The notes: generated by a model not told the origin, from the sequence alone. Positions 42,158-51,856 are shown, counted from the stretch's first letter. The stretch: 64,000 bases of DNA from an uncultured Eubacteriales bacterium (GCA_934561055.1 CAKTFN010000001.1:248001-312000); one strand, 5' to 3'. Numbers and translations: made by a program.

Positions 42158-44392
42158 GTGGATAATCAGACTGTTATAAGCGGAACGGTCGAAGGTATCG
42201 TCTTCAGAAACGCCGAAAACGGTTACAGCGTTCTTGACGTGAGCAGTGACGGAAAGCTCATTACCGCCGTCGGCATGCTTTCATGCGTTGAACCCGGTGA
42301 AGAGCTTAAAATAAAAGGCTCATGGGTGAACCACCCAACCTTCGGAAGACAGTTCAAGGTTGAGTCATGCGAAAGAAAAATTCCCAAAAGTGCGGACGAT
42401 ATGCTCAGATACCTTTCATCGGGAGCAATCAAGGGAATCGGCCCCGCAACGGCTCTCAAAATCGTTGAAAAGTTCGGCGATGAAACATTTGAAATTCTTG
42501 AAAACTCCCCTCACCTTCTTGCGCAGATAAAAGGTATTTCCTCTGACAAAGCCGAAAGTATCGGCGAAAACTTCAAAAAACAATTTGCGGTTCGTGAGGT
42601 TATGATTTATCTTGAAAAATACGGGATGAGTCCGTCGGAATGTCTGAGCGCATATAAAGTACTCGGAACGAATGCCGTTGAAAGAATCACCGAAAACCCG
42701 TATCTTCTTTGTTCTCAGAAAATCGGAATAAGTTTTTCAAGAGCCGACGAAATTGCCGAAGCTTTCCAAGGATTAAATCCGATTCACAGAGAACGTGCCG
42801 GAATAGTCCATATTGTCAGCCACAATCTTCAAAACGGACACACCTGTCTTCCGAGAGAAAAAATCATTGCCCCTTCCTGCGGTCTTCTCGGCTGTGATGA
42901 GGAAAACGTCCAAAAAATCATTGACGACCTCATTGAGGACAAAGAGCTCATTGAAGAAGAAATTGACGGAAGAAAATTTCTTTTCCTTCCGTCAATGTAT
43001 CTTGCCGAAAAAAACATCGCCGACAGAATGAAGGTTATGCTTCGTTTTCCTCCGCCGCAAGGGCGACCGGTCGAAAAAGATATCGACGATATTGAAGAAA
43101 AGCAGGGAATCAAATTTGAGGAGAAACAACGCCTTGCAATAATGACAGCGGTAAAAAAAGGGCTTCTTGTCCTGACCGGAGGTCCCGGCACCGGAAAAAC
43201 AACAACACTCAACGGAATTCTTGACCTCTATGAAAAACGAAAGATCAGGGTTCTTCTTGCCGCTCCGACCGGCCGTGCCGCAAAAAGAATGAGCGAGGTT
43301 ACAAAAAGAGAAGCAAAAACGCTCCATCGCCTTCTTGAAGTTGTTTGGGGCGAAAACGACCGTCAACACTTCACCCGAAACATGGAAAATCCGCTCGATT
43401 GCGACGCAGTCATTGTTGACGAACTTTCAATGGTTGACGTCCACTTGTTTTGGGGACTTCTTGACGCTCTTCCGCTCGGTTGCCGATTAATTATGGTCGG
43501 AGACAGCGATCAGCTTCCCGCTGTCGGAGCCGGAAATGTTCTTCATGATATAATCGATTCGGGACTTCTTCCCGTCGTTGCGCTCACAAGAGTCTTTCGT
43601 CAGGCAATGGAGAGCCTCATTGTCACAAACGCACACAAAATCGTCAACGGTGAATACCCGGTTATCGACGCAAAAGACAAGGACTTCTTTTTCCTTTCCC
43701 GGGAAAATATTTTTTCAGCCGCAACAACGGTTGTTGATCTTTACACGAACAGACTTCCGAAAGCATACGGTTATGACAGCATTAACGACATTCAGATAAT
43801 TTGCCCTTCAAGAAAAGGCGAACTCGGAACAGTTGCTCTCAACCGCTCGCTTCAGCAGTTACTCAACCCGCCTTCAAAAGAAAAAGACGAACTCGTTATT
43901 GGCGGAAAAATCATCCGTGAAGGCGACAAAGTCATGCAGATTAAGAACAACTATGACATCGTCTGGGTAAAGGGAAAAACCACTTCGAGCGGAATTTTCA
44001 ACGGAGACATCGGAACAGTTGCCACCGTCAATCACAACAACCGAATGATGAAAATTGTTTTTGACGACAGAACGGCGATATATCCGTTTGAAAACGCAAA
44101 GGAACTTGAACACGCTTATGCCATTACCGTTCACAAGAGCCAGGGATGCGAGTTTGAAGCGGTTATTATGCCCGTTTGTTCGGTTATCGAGCAGCTTAGG
44201 TACAGAAATCTCCTTTATACGGCGGTTACCAGAGCAAAAAGCAAAATGATTATCGTCGGAAGCCGGGAAGATCTTTTTCTTATGGTTGACAACAACAAAA
44301 AGACAAAAAGATATACGGCTTTAAAATATTTTTTGACAAAGGACGTTAAAATTGAGCCTGAAGAGAACAATCAAGAGAATCTTTTTTCCTGA
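42158..44392 (+). CDS. recD2: RecD2-type ATP-dependent DNA helicase
   Basis: 744 residues with the RecD2 N-terminal OB and HhH region (GAIKGIGPATALKIVEKFGD) and the superfamily 1 helicase core: Walker A GGPGTGKTTTLNG (near 340), Walker B VDELSMVD, GDSDQLPAVGAGNVL motif III, FRQAMESL motif, and HKSQGCEFEAVI motif V. RecD2 acts on stalled or broken DNA, 5'-3', without RecB/C. The GTG start follows AAAGGAGG. It overlaps comF by 41 bases. Confidence 0.94.
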   Translation: MDNQTVISGTVEGIVFRNAENGYSVLDVSSDGKLITAVGMLSCVEPGEELKIKGSWVNHPTFGRQFKVESCERKIPKSADDMLRYLSSGAIKGIGPATALKIVEKFGDETFEILENSPHLLAQIKGISSDKAESIGENFKKQFAVREVMIYLEKYGMSPSECLSAYKVLGTNAVERITENPYLLCSQKIGISFSRADEIAEAFQGLNPIHRERAGIVHIVSHNLQNGHTCLPREKIIAPSCGLLGCDEENVQKIIDDLIEDKELIEEEIDGRKFLFLPSMYLAEKNIADRMKVMLRFPPPQGRPVEKDIDDIEEKQGIKFEEKQRLAIMTAVKKGLLVLTGGPGTGKTTTLNGILDLYEKRKIRVLLAAPTGRAAKRMSEVTKREAKTLHRLLEVVWGENDRQHFTRNMENPLDCDAVIVDELSMVDVHLFWGLLDALPLGCRLIMVGDSDQLPAVGAGNVLHDIIDSGLLPVVALTRVFRQAMESLIVTNAHKIVNGEYPVIDAKDKDFFFLSRENIFSAATTVVDLYTNRLPKAYGYDSINDIQIICPSRKGELGTVALNRSLQQLLNPPSKEKDELVIGGKIIREGDKVMQIKNNYDIVWVKGKTTSSGIFNGDIGTVATVNHNNRMMKIVFDDRTAIYPFENAKELEHAYAITVHKSQGCEFEAVIMPVCSVIEQLRYRNLLYTAVTRAKSKMIIVGSREDLFLMVDNNKKTKRYTALKYFLTKDVKIEPEENNQENLFS

Positions 44393-45089
44393 AGTCTGCA
44401 GAAACTGCGGTGAAATTATTCCGATACATCTTGAAAGATGTTCCTGCGGTTTAAGTGACGTCATAAGAATAAGCAATAATTTTTGCGAACATTGCGGTGC
44501 CGAAAAAGAAGCTTGCAGCTGTTTTTACAGCGGTTCTGCTTTTCTTTCACATATTACCGCTCCGTTCGTATATTCCGGAGCAATCAAAGACCGGATTCAT
44601 GATTTGAAATTCAACAAAATGCCCGAAGAAGCAAAATTTTTTGCCCATGAAATGAGTATACGCTTCGCCGTAACGTTTCCTTCGGTAAATCCGGATTACG
44701 TTACTTTTGTTCCGATGACTGAGGGAAAATTTAATGAGCGCGGTTATAATCAAAGCGAACTTCTCGCCGCTCTTGTTTGCGAAGAATTGTCTTTTTGTGA
44801 AGCCAAACTTCTTTTCAAAACTAAAGACACCTTGAATCAGCATAATCTCTCAAAAGCAGAAAGGCTTTCAAATCTTAACGGTGCATTTGAAATTAACAAA
44901 GCTTTTGACATAAAAGGTAAAACGATTTTAATCTGTGACGACGTTAAAACAACCGGAACAACGCTGAAAAAATGCTGTGATTTGCTTTTTGCCGCCGGTG
45001 CAAAAGACGTTTACTGTCTTTGTTCGGCCGTTACTTCGTTTTTTGTTCCGATTTCTCACGTTCTTCGCAATAACAAAAAATATATGTAA
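44352..45089 (+). CDS. comF: ComF-family phosphoribosyltransferase-like protein
   Basis: 245 residues. An N-terminal zinc ribbon uses CRNCGEII and CEHCGAEKEACSC; the phosphoribosyltransferase domain carries the PRPP motif ILICDDVKTTGTTLKKC near 198-214. ComF proteins are needed for DNA uptake or late competence in Firmicutes. The start is a TTG at 44352 that overlaps recD2; AAAGGA is eight bases upstream. It lies in the recD2-comF-mreB order. Confidence 0.9.
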   Translation: MSLKRTIKRIFFPEVCRNCGEIIPIHLERCSCGLSDVIRISNNFCEHCGAEKEACSCFYSGSAFLSHITAPFVYSGAIKDRIHDLKFNKMPEEAKFFAHEMSIRFAVTFPSVNPDYVTFVPMTEGKFNERGYNQSELLAALVCEELSFCEAKLLFKTKDTLNQHNLSKAERLSNLNGAFEINKAFDIKGKTILICDDVKTTGTTLKKCCDLLFAAGAKDVYCLCSAVTSFFVPISHVLRNNKKYM

Positions 45090-45104
45090 CTCAAAAAGGA
45101 AGGA

Positions 45105-46145
45105 GTGTTAAAACTGGCCGGATTAAACATTGCAATTGACCTTGGAACGAGCAAAATTACCGCCTATGTCTGCGGAAAAGGAATTGTTTATAAAGAAGCG
45201 AATGCCATCGTTCTTGACACTTTCAATAATAAACCGATTGCTTTCGGTGATAAGGCGGCCGAAATGCTTTCAAAAACGCCTGAAACTCTTGAACTGATTA
45301 TGCCAATGCGTTCGGGAACCGTTTCAAGATTCGGTGTATTGAGCCTTATGCTTGAAAAAATAATCAACGACATTTGCGGTTACAGCATTTTAAGGCCGAA
45401 TGTAATAATAAGCACACCTGTTGGAATACCCGCTCCCGAAAAGCGCACTGTCGTTTCACTCGCCTGTTCGGCGTGCGCCGCAAAAGTTTCCCTCATTGAT
45501 TCGCCGGTTGCTTCCGCACTCGGTTGCGGAATAAAAATTGATGCACCGCATGGTTCAATGGTTGTTGACATCGGTGCCGGAACTACGGATATTGCTGTTC
45601 TTACAATGGGCGAATCGGCGGTCTTTCGTTCGTTGTATACCGCCGGCGACACAATGAATGAAGCGATTATTCAATATATCAAAAGAAATCGCGGTTATGA
45701 CATCGGGATTCCTACCGCAGAAAAAATCAAAAAAACAGTCGGCTGTGCCGTTCTTCCGAATGAAGAAATCGAAATGTCTGTTTCCGGAAAAGAGCATACA
45801 ACCGGGATACCGCTGACTTTTTCTGTTACATCAACTGAAATTGCCGAAGCTTTAAGCGACATTGTTGACCTCATTTCCAAAGGAATTGCTGAAATTTTTG
45901 AGGAAACGTCGCCCGAACTTTGCTCAGATATTTTTTCCGCAGGTATAATTCTCGCCGGCGGAGGGGCGAAACTTTCAGGACTCGACACAGCGCTTTCAAA
46001 CAAGCTGAATATTCCTGTAAAACTTATGGCCGACAGCGAGAACTGTGCGGCAAAGGGAGCCGGATATGCTTTTAAATATCTCAAGCAACTTGAAGACAAC
46101 GGACTTTCTTTCAGAATACGCGAACAAATTGATGCCGTTGTTTAA
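45105..46145 (+). CDS. MreB-like bacterial actin
   Basis: 346 residues (or 343, see below) with actin-fold motifs: phosphate 1 IAIDLGTSKITAYVCGKG, phosphate 2 DIGAGTTDIAVLTMG (near 150), and GIILAGGGAKLSGLDTAL (near 285), the adenosine loop. MreB-type proteins direct cell-wall synthesis. It is not in a mreBCD cluster and is more divergent than canonical MreB, so it may be a paralogue. GTG 45105 lies inside the ribosome binding site (AAGGAG 45100-45105); a CTG at 45114, eight bases after it, gives MAGLNIAIDLG and is the better-spaced start. Confidence 0.88.
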   Translation: MLKLAGLNIAIDLGTSKITAYVCGKGIVYKEANAIVLDTFNNKPIAFGDKAAEMLSKTPETLELIMPMRSGTVSRFGVLSLMLEKIINDICGYSILRPNVIISTPVGIPAPEKRTVVSLACSACAAKVSLIDSPVASALGCGIKIDAPHGSMVVDIGAGTTDIAVLTMGESAVFRSLYTAGDTMNEAIIQYIKRNRGYDIGIPTAEKIKKTVGCAVLPNEEIEMSVSGKEHTTGIPLTFSVTSTEIAEALSDIVDLISKGIAEIFEETSPELCSDIFSAGIILAGGGAKLSGLDTALSNKLNIPVKLMADSENCAAKGAGYAFKYLKQLEDNGLSFRIREQIDAVV

Positions 46146-46158
46146 AAAATTACATTCA

Positions 46159-46197
46159 AAAAACCGACTTTCGTTTTTGAAAGTCGGTCGTTTTTTT
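46159..46197. terminator. Terminator after the MreB-like gene
   Basis: AACCGACTTTC and GAAAGTCGGTC pair around GTTTTT, followed by GTTTTTTT. Confidence 0.85.
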
Positions 46198-46264
46198 GCC
46201 GAAAAAACTGAACCGCCGTCATTTTCGGCATTTTAATGCAATAGAAAATAACGGCGGTTAAAAA

Positions 46265-46504
46265 TTATGCTGCGTTGCTGTTCTGCTCTTCGCTTCCGGA
46301 AGAGGCACTGTCTGCGTTGTCACGGAATAAAAGCGAAATACACCAGATTCCGGCAAGAGCAATAACAGTGTAAATAATTCGGCTGATTATTGCACCTTGG
46401 CCACCAAAAATCCACGCAACAAGGTCAAACTGGAACAATCCGATAAGTCCCCAGTTTATGGCTCCGATAATTGTAAGTGTCAGGGAAATCTTGTCTAACA
46501 TCAT
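46265..46504 (-). CDS. DUF378 (YuzA-like) membrane protein
   Basis: 79 residues, DUF378 family: KISLTLTIIGAINWGLIGLF then FDLVAWIFGG and IIYTVIALAGIWCISLLF. Two membrane segments with a short N/S-rich tail. Function unknown in the family. AAGGAG precedes the double ATG. Confidence 0.9.
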   Translation of the reverse strand: MMLDKISLTLTIIGAINWGLIGLFQFDLVAWIFGGQGAIISRIIYTVIALAGIWCISLLFRDNADSASSGSEEQNSNAA

Positions 46505-46561
46505 GTTTCACTCCTTTTGGAAATAGTATCACCAAAAAGGAAGAAGTTTATGCAGTTTTTC

Positions 46562-47119
46562 TTAAAACTCACATGCCATAACGTAACTTCCGAAAACATT
46601 CGCAACTTTTTTGAAGCCATTGCGTTCATAAAATCTTATTGCGTTTTTATTGTCATATCCGCAGGAAAGCATCAAAGAGTGAATGCCGATTTCGGAAAGA
46701 TAAGCCTTAAGTTCTTTCATAAGCCGTGAACCGACACCCTGATGGCGGCATACATCAAGAAGATCAATATGCAAATGAGCCGGATATTTTTTTGAAAACA
46801 TTTTATGCACGGCAATTTCGCCTTTTGCCATCAGCACATATTTAAGTCCGAGTTTCTTGATTTCAGGCATATATAAACCTTTAAAAGTTTTGTAATAGCT
46901 CTTAAAATTCTTCCCGCAAATCAGATATCCGACAGCATTGTCGCTTTCATCGGCGGCAACAAAACATGAATCCGGCTCGGCTTCGGTGTAATAATCACAG
47001 TACATGAGCGTAATAAATTTTGAGGTCTTTTTGTTTTCAATGTCAAAAGAAGAAGTTCCGAGACAAACTCTTCTCATGTTTTCTTTGTCTTTGTCCTCGT
47101 ATTTTCTGATTGTAATCAT
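46562..47119 (-). CDS. GNAT-family N-acetyltransferase
   Basis: 185 residues with GNAT folding: HLHIDLLDVCRHQGVGSRLM holds the acetyl-CoA loop (RHQGVG, 125-130), followed by LMLSCGYDNKNAIRFYERNG. ATG 47119 was chosen because GGGTGAT lies right upstream; a longer frame would overlap glpP. It follows glpP at the end of the lon-engB-glpP cluster. The acceptor substrate is unknown. Confidence 0.85.
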   Translation of the reverse strand: MITIRKYEDKDKENMRRVCLGTSSFDIENKKTSKFITLMYCDYYTEAEPDSCFVAADESDNAVGYLICGKNFKSYYKTFKGLYMPEIKKLGLKYVLMAKGEIAVHKMFSKKYPAHLHIDLLDVCRHQGVGSRLMKELKAYLSEIGIHSLMLSCGYDNKNAIRFYERNGFKKVANVFGSYVMACEF

Positions 47120-47144
47120 AATATTATCACCCGGTTTTCTGAAA

Positions 47145-47705
47145 TTACCACAGTTCTTTGCACGAAGTTGAAACGCCGAGAGCACCGCTTTCAAGTGCTT
47201 TTTCAATGTCATCCTTCTCACTGATAAGACCTCCGACAATAACGGGAACCTCAATCACTTCGCTGAGTTTTTTTGTGATTTTCGGCATGATTCCCGGCAT
47301 GATTTCAATTGCGTCGGGTTTGATGAGAGCGGACGTTTTAACAGTTGTCTGAATTGAAAGCGAGTCGATAATAAAAAGTCGTTGAACAGTCAACATTCCG
47401 AGTTCTTTTGCAACTTTAAGCTGGTTGTTTTTTGTTGAAATGATTCCGTCCGGCGCAATCTGCTCATGAATATACCGAAGAGCGGTTGCATCCTTTGAAA
47501 AACCGTCAATCAAATCAACATGAATGAAAATCATCTTCTTTTTTGCGTGAACTTTTTCAACAATCTCTTTAAGATTAAAGATGTTCCCGCAAAGGAGAAA
47601 AATTATTGTACAATCCGAATCGACCGCACGGTCAAGATTTTCAAGATCCTTCACGGCGGCGATTATCGGTTCGCTTTTCATTAATTTTGAAAATGTCTCT
47701 TTCAT
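47145..47705 (-). CDS. glpP: GlpP, glycerol-3-phosphate-responsive antiterminator
   Basis: 186 residues matching GlpP: IIAAVKDLENLDRAVDSDC, MIFIHVDLIDGFSKDATALR, DGIISTKNNQLKVAKELGM and IMPGIMPKITKKLSEVIEVP. GlpP binds glycerol-3-phosphate and then antiterminates glp transcripts. No glycerol genes are adjacent; it is in a cluster with lon, engB and an acetyltransferase. It may act on distant glp operons. Confidence 0.93.
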   Translation of the reverse strand: MKETFSKLMKSEPIIAAVKDLENLDRAVDSDCTIIFLLCGNIFNLKEIVEKVHAKKKMIFIHVDLIDGFSKDATALRYIHEQIAPDGIISTKNNQLKVAKELGMLTVQRLFIIDSLSIQTTVKTSALIKPDAIEIMPGIMPKITKKLSEVIEVPVIVGGLISEKDDIEKALESGALGVSTSCKELW

Positions 47706-47734
47706 AAAAATCCTTTCAAATAGTTTTCCTGTTT

Positions 47735-48316
47735 TTAGTTTATTGCCGTTTCAATCAGCCTTCTGAGTTCTTCAACGCCGTCCCCTTTTGTTGCAGAAAA
47801 AGGAACAACACTGATATTACCGAACTTTGTCAGCACAGAGCAGGTTTTCAAAACCATTTCGCTCCTTTGCGTTTTGTTGAGCTTGTCGCATTTTGTCAAA
47901 GCAACAACAAACGGAATCTTTTTTTCGTTCATATATCGAATCATGTCAAGATCCTGCCCGGTAGGTTCACGCCGCATATCAACAAGCTGAACCACCAATT
48001 TGATGTTCCGCCCTGAGTCAAAATACGATTCCATGAGGTTTGCCCAACGAAGTTTTTCGCTTTCCGAAACCTTAGCGTATCCATAGCCGGGCAGGTCAAC
48101 AAAACGGCAAGAGTCAAGTTTAAAAAAATTTATGGTTACCGTTTTTCCGGGAACGGAGCTGACTCTTGCAAGTGCTTTTCGGCCGATAACTTTGTTGAGG
48201 AGCGAAGATTTTCCGACGTTTGAACGACCGGAAAAAGCTATTTCCGGCAAGGTTGATTCCGGAAGCTGTCCGGCAGTTCCGAAAGAAGATTCAAAAATTG
48301 CATTGTCAAATCTCAT
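47735..48316 (-). CDS. engB: EngB (YsxC), ribosome biogenesis GTPase
   Basis: 193 residues with the G motifs FSGRSNVGKSSLLNKVIG (near 31), DLPGYGYAKVSESE (near 70) and TKCDKLNK (near 140). EngB binds the large ribosomal subunit in its assembly. ATG 48316 was preferred because GGAG lies seven bases upstream; an earlier ATG at 48331 overlaps the lon stop but has no ribosome binding site. Confidence 0.95.
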   Translation of the reverse strand: MRFDNAIFESSFGTAGQLPESTLPEIAFSGRSNVGKSSLLNKVIGRKALARVSSVPGKTVTINFFKLDSCRFVDLPGYGYAKVSESEKLRWANLMESYFDSGRNIKLVVQLVDMRREPTGQDLDMIRYMNEKKIPFVVALTKCDKLNKTQRSEMVLKTCSVLTKFGNISVVPFSATKGDGVEELRRLIETAIN

Positions 48317-48327
48317 AAATACTCCGT

Positions 48328-50742
48328 TCATTGGGCAATATTGTCGCCCTTATGCTTTTTGCTGTCAAGATTAAACGATGAGTTATGCTGCAGATTGAGT
48401 TTTTTGGTATCCTCACCGATAAGAGCCTCGGAAAAGACATCATCGAGCTTTTCGGCAAGAATGAATTCAACGTTTTCTTTCACAACCGGCTCAACTTCGT
48501 AAAGATCACTTTCATTGTCTGCAGGGATAATAACCTGTTTGATTTTATTTTTATAAGCAGCCATTGTTTTTTCACGAAGACCGCCGATCGGCATAACCCG
48601 TCCGGTGAGCGAAATTTCTCCGGTCATTGCAACGCTTTTCTTGACCTTTTTTCCGGTCAAAGCCGAAAGAAGCGCAGTTGCGATTGTTACACCCGCAGAA
48701 GGACCGTCTTTTGGAACGGCACCCTGGGGAACATGAATATGAATATCCTTCGTTTTAAACACTTCTTTATCAATGTCCCATTTTTCTGCGACACTTCTGA
48801 TATAGCTGTGTGCGGCTTTTGCCGATTCCTTCATCACGTCGCCGAGAGAACCGGTGAGTTCAAGCTTTCCGCTTCCATCCATAACAACGGCTTCAACCTC
48901 AAGAAGTTCTCCGCCTACGCTTGTCCACGCAAGACCGTTGACAACGCCGACGAGATCGGTTTTTGAAAGAGTATCCGGCTTGAATTTTACCGGTCCGAGC
49001 ATTTTTTCGAGAAGTTCGTTATTAACCGAAACTCGTTTTGTTTCACCGTTTTGAAGCATGACAGCACTTTTTCTGCAAACAGTTCCGATAAGCTGTTCAA
49101 GCCGTCTTACTCCGGCTTCACGGGTATAGCCGTCAATGAGAAGTCGGAGAGCACCGTCGGTAAAGCGAAGATTCGCTCCGGTCAGTCCGTGCATCTCGCG
49201 TTGTTTTTTGACAAGATGATCTTTTGCAATCACAAACTTTTCCTGCGAAGTATAACTCGAAAGTTCGATAACTTCCATACGGTCATAAAGAGGCCCGGGA
49301 ATCGTGCTGCTGTCATTGGCCGTTGTTATAAAAATAACACGACTGAGATCAATCGGGAATTCAACGTAATGGTCACGGAAAGAGTTGTTCTGCTCCGGAT
49401 CAAGCGCTTCAAGAAGAGCAGAAGAAGGATCTCCCTTGTAGTCACTTCCAAGCTTGTCGATTTCGTCAAGAAGGATTATCGGATTAAATGACTCCGCCTG
49501 AGTGAGTGCACTGACGATTCTTCCGCTCATTGCGCCGATATAAGTTTTTCTGTGACCTCTGATTTCGGCTTCGTCACGAACGCCGCCGAGCGACATTCTG
49601 ACATACTTTCGTCCCATAGCTTTTGCAATCGAACGAACGATTGAAGTTTTTCCGACACCCGGAGGTCCGACAAGACAAATAATCTGTCCCCTTGCCTTAT
49701 CTGTAAGCGAGCGAACAGCAAGCATCTCAATGAATCGCTCTTTGATTTTATCCATACCGGAATGATCTTCATCAAGAATTTTTCTTGCCCTTTGAAGATC
49801 AAATCTGTCTTCGGTGTATTTTCCCCAAGGGAGTGCAAGGCAAGTGTCAAGATAGCTTCTTATTACATTCGCATCCGGCGATGTACTTTGCATTTTTGAA
49901 AGCTTGTCACATTCACGGAGAAGTTTTTTTGAAACGTCTTCTTCAAGAGGAAGCGAAAGAATTTTTTCTTTATATGCTTCAACTTCTCCCAAAAGGTCAT
50001 CGCCTTCTCCGAGCTCGGCCGAAATTGCTTTGATCTGTTCACGGAGATAATACTCCTGTTGATTCTTGTCCATTTGCTCCTGAACACGGAGATCAATTTC
50101 CTCTTCGATTTTGAAAATTTCAATTTCGTGAGAAAGAAGCGAGCAAAGCTTTTCAAGGCGTTTGATCGGATTGAACTCTTCAAGGAGATACTGCCTTTGT
50201 TCAAAAGCGGTGAGCGCATTGCCGGCAATATAATCGGCAAGGTGCGACGGATCATCGGTCATATAAACTTCCATTGCAACATCGCGTGCAAGTTTTGCCG
50301 TGATATCAATATAAGATTCAAATATATCTTTCGTTTTTCTGACGAGTGCGTCAACATAATTCTTGTCAGTGTTTTTTGCGGAGGTTGACTTGCGTTCTTT
50401 GACGTTGCAAAGAAGATACTCGGAGCAAGGAAGAAATTCCGTGGCCGAAGCACGGCAAATTCCTTCAACAACGACACGGATATTTTTGTTATCCGGGGAT
50501 TTGATGATCTGCTTTACGCTTGCGAGAACGCCGACAGGAAAAAGGTCTTTTTCCGTCGGATCTTCACACGCAATACTCTTTTGAGTCACAAGAAAAATCT
50601 TCTGATTTTCAGTAACCGCCGCACGGAATGCGGCAATGGATTTCTGCCTTCCGACTTCAAAATGAAGGCGCATATCGGGAAAAACAACAAGACCCCTAAG
50701 TGCAACAGTCGGAATTTCTTTGTATATTAAATTAACGGACAT
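48328..50742 (-). CDS. lon: Lon protease
   Basis: 804 residues: an N-terminal Lon domain (LRGLVVFPDMRLHFEVGRQK), AAA+ with Walker A GPPGVGKTSIVRSIAKAMG (near 357), and the C-terminal peptidase with catalytic Ser in KDGPSAGVTIATAL and Lys in MPIGGLREKTMAAYK. It degrades abnormal and regulatory proteins. AAAGGAAGG precedes the ATG. It is the first gene of the cluster with engB. Confidence 0.97.
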   Translation of the reverse strand: MSVNLIYKEIPTVALRGLVVFPDMRLHFEVGRQKSIAAFRAAVTENQKIFLVTQKSIACEDPTEKDLFPVGVLASVKQIIKSPDNKNIRVVVEGICRASATEFLPCSEYLLCNVKERKSTSAKNTDKNYVDALVRKTKDIFESYIDITAKLARDVAMEVYMTDDPSHLADYIAGNALTAFEQRQYLLEEFNPIKRLEKLCSLLSHEIEIFKIEEEIDLRVQEQMDKNQQEYYLREQIKAISAELGEGDDLLGEVEAYKEKILSLPLEEDVSKKLLRECDKLSKMQSTSPDANVIRSYLDTCLALPWGKYTEDRFDLQRARKILDEDHSGMDKIKERFIEMLAVRSLTDKARGQIICLVGPPGVGKTSIVRSIAKAMGRKYVRMSLGGVRDEAEIRGHRKTYIGAMSGRIVSALTQAESFNPIILLDEIDKLGSDYKGDPSSALLEALDPEQNNSFRDHYVEFPIDLSRVIFITTANDSSTIPGPLYDRMEVIELSSYTSQEKFVIAKDHLVKKQREMHGLTGANLRFTDGALRLLIDGYTREAGVRRLEQLIGTVCRKSAVMLQNGETKRVSVNNELLEKMLGPVKFKPDTLSKTDLVGVVNGLAWTSVGGELLEVEAVVMDGSGKLELTGSLGDVMKESAKAAHSYIRSVAEKWDIDKEVFKTKDIHIHVPQGAVPKDGPSAGVTIATALLSALTGKKVKKSVAMTGEISLTGRVMPIGGLREKTMAAYKNKIKQVIIPADNESDLYEVEPVVKENVEFILAEKLDDVFSEALIGEDTKKLNLQHNSSFNLDSKKHKGDNIAQ

Positions 50743-50818
50743 ATAACCTTCCTTTGTATTTTTGATTTACAAATGATTATACAACATTTTAATTTTAAAA
50801 TCAACCTCACCGGTATTG

Positions 50819-51856
50819 TCAATTGCTGTAATCCACAGTGACCGCTCTTTGTCTTTCGGATGATTCATAAGAAGCAAGAAACTCCTCGGTTGCAAGTCCT
50901 CCTTCATCAGCATCGATCCAAAAATTCTCTTTCCGTGAAAGACAGTCATAAAAGTCTTTGATAAGAGCGTAATGACCGTTACCCCAATAGTTCTTTCCGT
51001 GAAAGTCAATTTCGGTTTCATCGGTCAGCTTTACAACAGTGCCGTCAGGTTTCATGTGATAAAGGTCAAGGCCTTCGATATGAAGCTTGTCACCGCTTTC
51101 AAAATAAAAATCAAGCGTAACCTCGGAATTAAAAGAGAATGCATTTGTTGCGTTCAAAATCGCAAGGACTCCGTTTTCAAATTCACAGCGAACGCAGGCG
51201 GTATCTTCAACTTCAATCAGGTCGGAAAGGCTGTCGTCAAAAACATGAGCCTCAACTTTTTTGATTTTTGAACCGATCAAATAACGAAGCAGATCGGCGG
51301 TATGAATTGCCTGATTGACAAGAACTCCGCCGCCTTCCTTCAAAAGCTTTCCGTGCCAGTCGTCGGAATAATAATTTTTGTCACGAAACCAACTGACATT
51401 ACCCTTTCCGGCGATAAGATTTCCGAATTCTTTGCTTTCGATAATCTTTTTGGCTTTAACAACGGCAGAATTATATCTGTTTTGAAAGCAGACGCCGAGA
51501 GATGCTTCACTTTCCTTTGAAACTTTCCTAATCTTCCGAAGGCTTTCTTTTGTTATTGCAAGCGGCTTTTCGCAAAGAACGTTAACACCGGCACGAAGAG
51601 CTTTTTCGGCCATTTCAACATGAAGATAATGCGGTGTGCAGATATGCACACAATCAGGCTTATCCTCGCAAAGCATAGTTTCGTAATCATAAAATGCACG
51701 GCATGAATATTCCGTTGCCGCCATATCAGCCTTTTCCTTAATAACGTCAACAACGGAAGAAATTATAACCCCGTCAAGCGACAAAAGAACCGGAAGGTGC
51801 GTTTTTGAAATATTACCGCAGCCGACAACCGAAACTCTGAATGGTTTTTCCATCAT
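50819..51856 (-). CDS. Gfo/Idh/MocA-family oxidoreductase (1)
   Basis: 345 residues with an N-terminal NAD(P)-binding Rossmann fold (VSVVGCGNISKTHLPVLLSL), the EKPLAITKESLRK motif with the family's catalytic Lys, and the beta domain with KEGGGVLVNQAIHTADLLRY (catalytic His). Such enzymes oxidise hydroxyl groups of sugars or inositols. It starts at an ATGA overlap with the TIM-barrel isomerase (ATG 51856 or 51853). It is the third gene of a three-gene operon. Confidence 0.9.
   Translation of the reverse strand: MMEKPFRVSVVGCGNISKTHLPVLLSLDGVIISSVVDVIKEKADMAATEYSCRAFYDYETMLCEDKPDCVHICTPHYLHVEMAEKALRAGVNVLCEKPLAITKESLRKIRKVSKESEASLGVCFQNRYNSAVVKAKKIIESKEFGNLIAGKGNVSWFRDKNYYSDDWHGKLLKEGGGVLVNQAIHTADLLRYLIGSKIKKVEAHVFDDSLSDLIEVEDTACVRCEFENGVLAILNATNAFSFNSEVTLDFYFESGDKLHIEGLDLYHMKPDGTVVKLTDETEIDFHGKNYWGNGHYALIKDFYDCLSRKENFWIDADEGGLATEEFLASYESSERQRAVTVDYSN

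Noticed and set aside
50767..51021. 84-codon minus-strand ORF overlapping the dehydrogenase end
   Set aside because: Out-of-frame shadow of the Gfo/Idh/MocA gene.
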